In this document: piece by piece, positions 13,134 through 16,275 of the stretch | Layout of the letters: every line of letters begins with the position of its first letter | Position numbering within the stretch: position 1 is the stretch's first letter | From: Candidatus Cloacimonadota bacterium | GTDB lineage: Bacteria > Cloacimonadota > Cloacimonadia > Cloacimonadales > TCS61 | DNA: 16,275 bases | Direction: 5' to 3' | Assembly: GCA_030668345.1 (NCBI GenBank) | Contig: DAOUUD010000016.1 | Span: 1 to 16,275 of the forward strand | Position numbers and translations under genes: made by a program | Notes under the pieces: generated by a model | What the model was told of the DNA's origin: nothing | Database searches by the model: none | Seen by the model: the letters and a program-made list of their open reading frames with translations, nothing else

Positions 13134-15629
13134 ATGCCAATAATGAAATATAATATATTGAAAATAAAAGCTGCAGTTCCTGTGGTTGTATTTATACTGC
13201 TTGGCGTTGTTTTCTTGTGGGGGCAGGAAGGCGCAGCCAAACCGGTTTCCGATCCTGTTGACAGCTTACGGATAGATTCACTTGAAATTGAACAGGTAGC
13301 TATCGATACTGTGGAAATAGATTCGGTTTTCTATTTTGCAGACAGTATTTTCTATGACGTGAAAAATGAAACAATTGATCTGGTTGGGAAAGCTAAGATC
13401 ACCTATCATAATTCAAATATTATTTCGGATACAATTACGATCAACCTGGCTAAAGAGCAGGCTTATGCAAAGGGAAAATCTTACCTGCGGGATGGCACTC
13501 AGAATATGCTGGGAAAAGACATCTACTTCGATCTCGATTCGCAGTGGGGACTGATTAAAAACGGGATCAGCGAATTCGATAAAGGATTTTACTACGGCGA
13601 AGAAATACGTAAAGTAGATAAACGAACATTTGATGTGGATAATGGACTTTTCACAACCTGCGATGCCCTACACCCGCATTTTTACATTTATGCAAATAAA
13701 CTGCGCGTTTACCAGAATGATAAAATAGTAGCCAAACCTATTGTGTTTTATGTTAATAATTTTCCAGTGATGGCTCTTCCTTTTGGCACTTTCACCATCA
13801 AAAGGGGCAGGCAGACCGGCATTCTTGTGCCTTCCCCCGGCTGGAATAAAGTTAAAGGAAAATACCTGGAAAATATAGCTTTTTATTATGCTTATAAGAA
13901 TTTTACCGACGCAACCTTCTATTTAGATTATTTTGAGAAAACCGGCTGGGAAACAGGGTTCAGTTCCAGATACATTAAACGATATATTTTTAATGGGACA
14001 TTGAATGCTGTTTTACAAAAAAGGATAGAAGGACCTAAACAATCCAGTTACGAATGGGAGATCAAAAGCAGACACCATCACGATTTCGGCAATAAGACCA
14101 CTTTTGATGAGAATATAATTTTTGTCAGTAGTAAACGTGTGTGGGAAGGAAGTGATATCCTGGATGAAAGACTGACGGAAAAGATCACTTCCTCGCTTGC
14201 CTATAAGAGACCATTATTGAACAGTACTTTAAAAATGACAGCGACCTACATCGATGACTTTGAAAACAATAGAAAAGATATTACATTACCATACGTCTCT
14301 TATGTGCTTCCTTCCAAACCGGTATATGAGCTTTTTGTGAGTGAAGATGATGAAATGCCGGAAGACGCCTGGTGGCAGGATTTTTCGTATTCCTATGGTT
14401 TTAAAGCAAGTCATGTGGGTGATATCAATGATTCAACAGCTACGTTCTGGGATGTGCTCTACGACGATACTATAGGACCGGATTCAACCTATGCAACAGG
14501 AAATCAGCATAATGCCGGAATCAAACATTCTGCTGGTTTGAGTTATTCCTATAAATTTAAGGGTTGGCTGAATCTTTCCCAGTCTATTTCCGGAAATGAA
14601 GTCTGGTTCGATCGTGATAGGGAAGGTGCAAAGTTAGTGCGAGGGGCAGATTACAATACAAGATCTTCTCTCTCGTTCAACCTGTATGGGATCAGGAACA
14701 TGCCTGCATTCTATCTATCTGCTGTCAGACATATCATCACTCCCAGCGTTAGTTTTACTTACAAACCTGATTTTTCCAGGAATGACAGATTCTACGATTT
14801 TGGGGGGATTGGCGTAGGCTCAGGAGTAAAACAAAGAATGATCAGTCTTTCGCTGAGCAATACATGGCAATTAAAACTGAAACAAACTGCGATTACCAGG
14901 GAACGGAAGATAAATGATTTCTTCAAAATAGGCTCCTCTATCAGTTATGATTTTGAGAAAGATGGAAAAGGATTCTCCGAAACTATCGGTCACAGCATAA
15001 ATCTGAATCCGAATAAATTTGCATGGAGCATTATCGATCTTTCAACAAAACCTTCCGGCTCGATCACCCAGGAAACTTATGGGTTAAAATTCAAAGGATG
15101 GGACCCTGATAAATGGGATTGGGCAGTATCGAACTGGACTTTTAGAGTTACTACGAAACTGAATTTCTCAGGTGATGCAAATTATATAGATTATTTTCCT
15201 ACTCCCCAAAATGAATTTGTTACAGGTGAATTTTTTCAGAGTGATACACTGTCTGTAGAAGAGGATAGAATGATAACTACATTGGAAGAATTAGATGAAT
15301 TATACCGGGAAAAAAAGAACTGGTCATTCAATTTTTCTCATACTTATAAAACCAATAAAGCCTCTTACGAAATTAATAATTATACCAGCGATCTTCGTAT
15401 GTCGGTTTCTGCCAAACTTACCCGGAACTGGTCGGTCAATTATGATAATTATATAGACCTGAAAGATGATGAATTGGTCTCACACAACTTCACTATCACG
15501 CGTGATCTTCATTGCTGGAAAGTCTATTTTAAATACACCAGACAGGGAGATTACTGGAGCTACCGGTTCCAATTATTTAATATCAAACTTCCGGAGGATC
15601 TTAAATTTAGAACTTCGGATCATAGTTAG
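13134..15629 (+). CDS. lptD: LptD-like outer-membrane LPS assembly protein
   Basis: The product has 831 residues from the first ATG, or 828 from 13143; neither start has a ribosome binding site. An N-terminal signal sequence (about residues 4-30, ending F-L-W-G) is followed by a short low-complexity linker rich in D-S-L-x-I. An OstA/LptA-like beta-jellyroll comes next (about 60-160). The LptD_2-type region follows, with V-M-A-L-P-F-G-T-F and RGRQTGILVPSPGWN, and then a long beta-barrel with alternating aromatic strands up to the C-terminus. LptD inserts lipopolysaccharide into the outer leaflet together with LptE. This divergent type is typical of Bacteroidota-like lineages. The next gene is a heptose-phosphate phosphatase-like HAD, which fits an LPS role. 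No cysteine-rich pattern like the disulfides of E. coli LptD is evident. Confidence 0.85.
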   Translation: MPIMKYNILKIKAAVPVVVFILLGVVFLWGQEGAAKPVSDPVDSLRIDSLEIEQVAIDTVEIDSVFYFADSIFYDVKNETIDLVGKAKITYHNSNIISDTITINLAKEQAYAKGKSYLRDGTQNMLGKDIYFDLDSQWGLIKNGISEFDKGFYYGEEIRKVDKRTFDVDNGLFTTCDALHPHFYIYANKLRVYQNDKIVAKPIVFYVNNFPVMALPFGTFTIKRGRQTGILVPSPGWNKVKGKYLENIAFYYAYKNFTDATFYLDYFEKTGWETGFSSRYIKRYIFNGTLNAVLQKRIEGPKQSSYEWEIKSRHHHDFGNKTTFDENIIFVSSKRVWEGSDILDERLTEKITSSLAYKRPLLNSTLKMTATYIDDFENNRKDITLPYVSYVLPSKPVYELFVSEDDEMPEDAWWQDFSYSYGFKASHVGDINDSTATFWDVLYDDTIGPDSTYATGNQHNAGIKHSAGLSYSYKFKGWLNLSQSISGNEVWFDRDREGAKLVRGADYNTRSSLSFNLYGIRNMPAFYLSAVRHIITPSVSFTYKPDFSRNDRFYDFGGIGVGSGVKQRMISLSLSNTWQLKLKQTAITRERKINDFFKIGSSISYDFEKDGKGFSETIGHSINLNPNKFAWSIIDLSTKPSGSITQETYGLKFKGWDPDKWDWAVSNWTFRVTTKLNFSGDANYIDYFPTPQNEFVTGEFFQSDTLSVEEDRMITTLEELDELYREKKNWSFNFSHTYKTNKASYEINNYTSDLRMSVSAKLTRNWSVNYDNYIDLKDDELVSHNFTITRDLHCWKVYFKYTRQGDYWSYRFQLFNIKLPEDLKFRTSDHS

Positions 15630-15630
15630 A

Positions 15631-15659
15631 CTTGTTTACAAGTTCAACTTGTAAACGAG
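15631..15659. repeat. 29-bp palindrome between lptD and the GmhB-like gene
   Basis: CTTGTTTACAAGTT (15631-15644), a central C, and AACTTGTAAACGAG (15646-15659) pair over 14 bp with one T-G wobble and almost no loop. It starts one base after the lptD stop codon. No T-tract follows, and the next gene begins within 25 bp, so it may be a dispersed intergenic palindrome or a processing site rather than a terminator. Confidence 0.6.
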
Positions 15660-15682
15660 ATAGAAGATAAGTGGATGAAATT

Positions 15683-16267
15683 ATGGATTTGAAAAAAGCT
15701 GTGTTTCTCGATCGTGACGGCACAATAAATTGGGACGAAAACGGATATATCAACAATCCCGATGATTTTCATCTTTATCCGTATGCAGGAAAAGCAATAG
15801 CAGAACTTAACAAAATGGATTTCCTAATTTTTGTGGTAACCAATCAATCCGGTGTTGCCCGTGATATATATAAGATACAAGATATTGAAGCAATACACAA
15901 CAAAATGAATTCCTGCCTGAAAGAATTTGGAGCACATATCGATGAAATATTCTTCTCACCCTATCATAAACATGGGAAAATCGAGCCATACAACGTAGAT
16001 CATGAAGACCGCAAACCCGGGTTGGGAATGTTCAAAAAAGCATTGAAGAAATATAATTTCATTATTAAGAATTCCTTTATGATCGGGGATAGGTACGCAG
16101 ATATTGCCTTTGGTAAAAAAGCGGGTCTTACAACGATACTTGTCCTTACAGGAAATGGGGAAAAGGAATTTTTCCAAAAAAGAAATGATAGGGAATATAA
16201 GCCCGATTTTGTTGTTAAGAATTTAATGTCAGCAGCGAAATTAATGCAATGGATGAAAGATAAATGA
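15683..16267 (+). CDS. GmhB-like HAD-IIIA phosphatase lacking the zinc cysteines
   Basis: Starting at ATG 15683 the protein has 194 residues; an in-frame GTG at 15671 is the alternative and adds four. HAD motif I is F-L-D10-R-D12-G-T, motif II is VVTNQSG (T53, N54), motif III Lys is in RKPG (110-113), and motif IV is GDRYAD (135-140). This matches GmhB (D-glycero-D-manno-heptose-1,7-bisphosphate 7-phosphatase) and the HisB N-domain. GmhB normally holds zinc with C-P-H and C-D-C before RKP; here these read S-P-Y (92-94) and H-E-D (107-109). The substrate is therefore less certain, though the place after lptD favours LPS heptose or a related sugar phosphate. The 3' end overlaps the next start by 4 nt (ATGA). 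Confidence 0.8.
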   Translation: MDLKKAVFLDRDGTINWDENGYINNPDDFHLYPYAGKAIAELNKMDFLIFVVTNQSGVARDIYKIQDIEAIHNKMNSCLKEFGAHIDEIFFSPYHKHGKIEPYNVDHEDRKPGLGMFKKALKKYNFIIKNSFMIGDRYADIAFGKKAGLTTILVLTGNGEKEFFQKRNDREYKPDFVVKNLMSAAKLMQWMKDK

Positions 16268-16275
16268 AAAAAAAC
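16264..16275 (+). CDS. Start of the next gene (cut by the window edge)
   Basis: ATG at 16264 overlaps the TGA of the GmhB-like gene (ATGA) and reads M-K-K-N before the window ends. The overlap and lysine-rich start are typical of a coupled downstream gene, but four codons do not prove one. Confidence 0.35.

Noticed and set aside
15466..15654. Plus-strand open frame through the lptD end into the palindrome
   Set aside because: Shadow of lptD in another frame; its tail is only the palindrome read as codons.

Overview
The window is an AT-rich, densely packed stretch of a Gram-negative bacterial chromosome, probably from the Fibrobacterota-Chlorobiota-Bacteroidota neighbourhood, with Candidatus Cloacimonadota as my best guess. 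That placement is inference. It rests on the LptD_2-type outer-membrane LPS assembly protein, a heptose-phosphate phosphatase, a split P-protein (gcvPA/gcvPB), an acidic five-repeat S1 protein and a solitary DUF559 endonuclease gene. No marker RNA is present.

Layout. 1-2110 (+): 3' end of RNase PH, signal peptidase I (lepB) and a HemW-type radical SAM protein that overlaps lepB. 2110-2211: two copies of a double-hairpin intergenic repeat. 2227-3474 (+): an exported protein of unknown function with a glutamine-amidotransferase-like core. 3516-5222 (-): a two-gene phosphate uptake unit (PhoU-like/DUF47 accessory protein, then PiT transporter). 5421-7037 (+): an S1-domain protein starting at GTG with a strong ribosome binding site, ended by a good terminator. 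7102-11270 (-): a coupled operon gcvPA, DUF559 endonuclease, gcvPB, a 43-residue membrane peptide and a COG1237-type metallo-beta-lactamase-fold hydrolase. 11412-12134 (-): an orphan lipoprotein. 12274-13014 (-): a TSUP (TauE/SafE) permease. 13134-16267 (+): LptD-like protein, then a GmhB-like HAD phosphatase that overlaps the start of a further gene cut by the window edge.

How the genes fit together. Several units serve the envelope: LepB, LptD, the GmhB-like protein, the lipoprotein and the exported protein. gcvPA and gcvPB together encode the glycine decarboxylase of the glycine cleavage system; gcvH and gcvT are not here. DUF47 plus PiT form a low-affinity phosphate import pair.

The most interesting feature is the DUF559 gene sitting between the two halves of glycine decarboxylase. 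It is bracketed by 33-bp imperfect inverted repeats (24 of 33 positions by hand alignment). One repeat carries its own Shine-Dalgarno-like sequence, and the other is read as its C-terminal codons, so the insertion is wired into the operon by a 1-nt stop/start overlap with gcvPB. Other points: the two-unit repeat with compensatory base changes in its hairpins, a previously unlisted 43-codon coupled gene, a GmhB-like protein without the zinc cysteines, and perfect TTGACA boxes upstream of five transcription units without a clear -10 partner.
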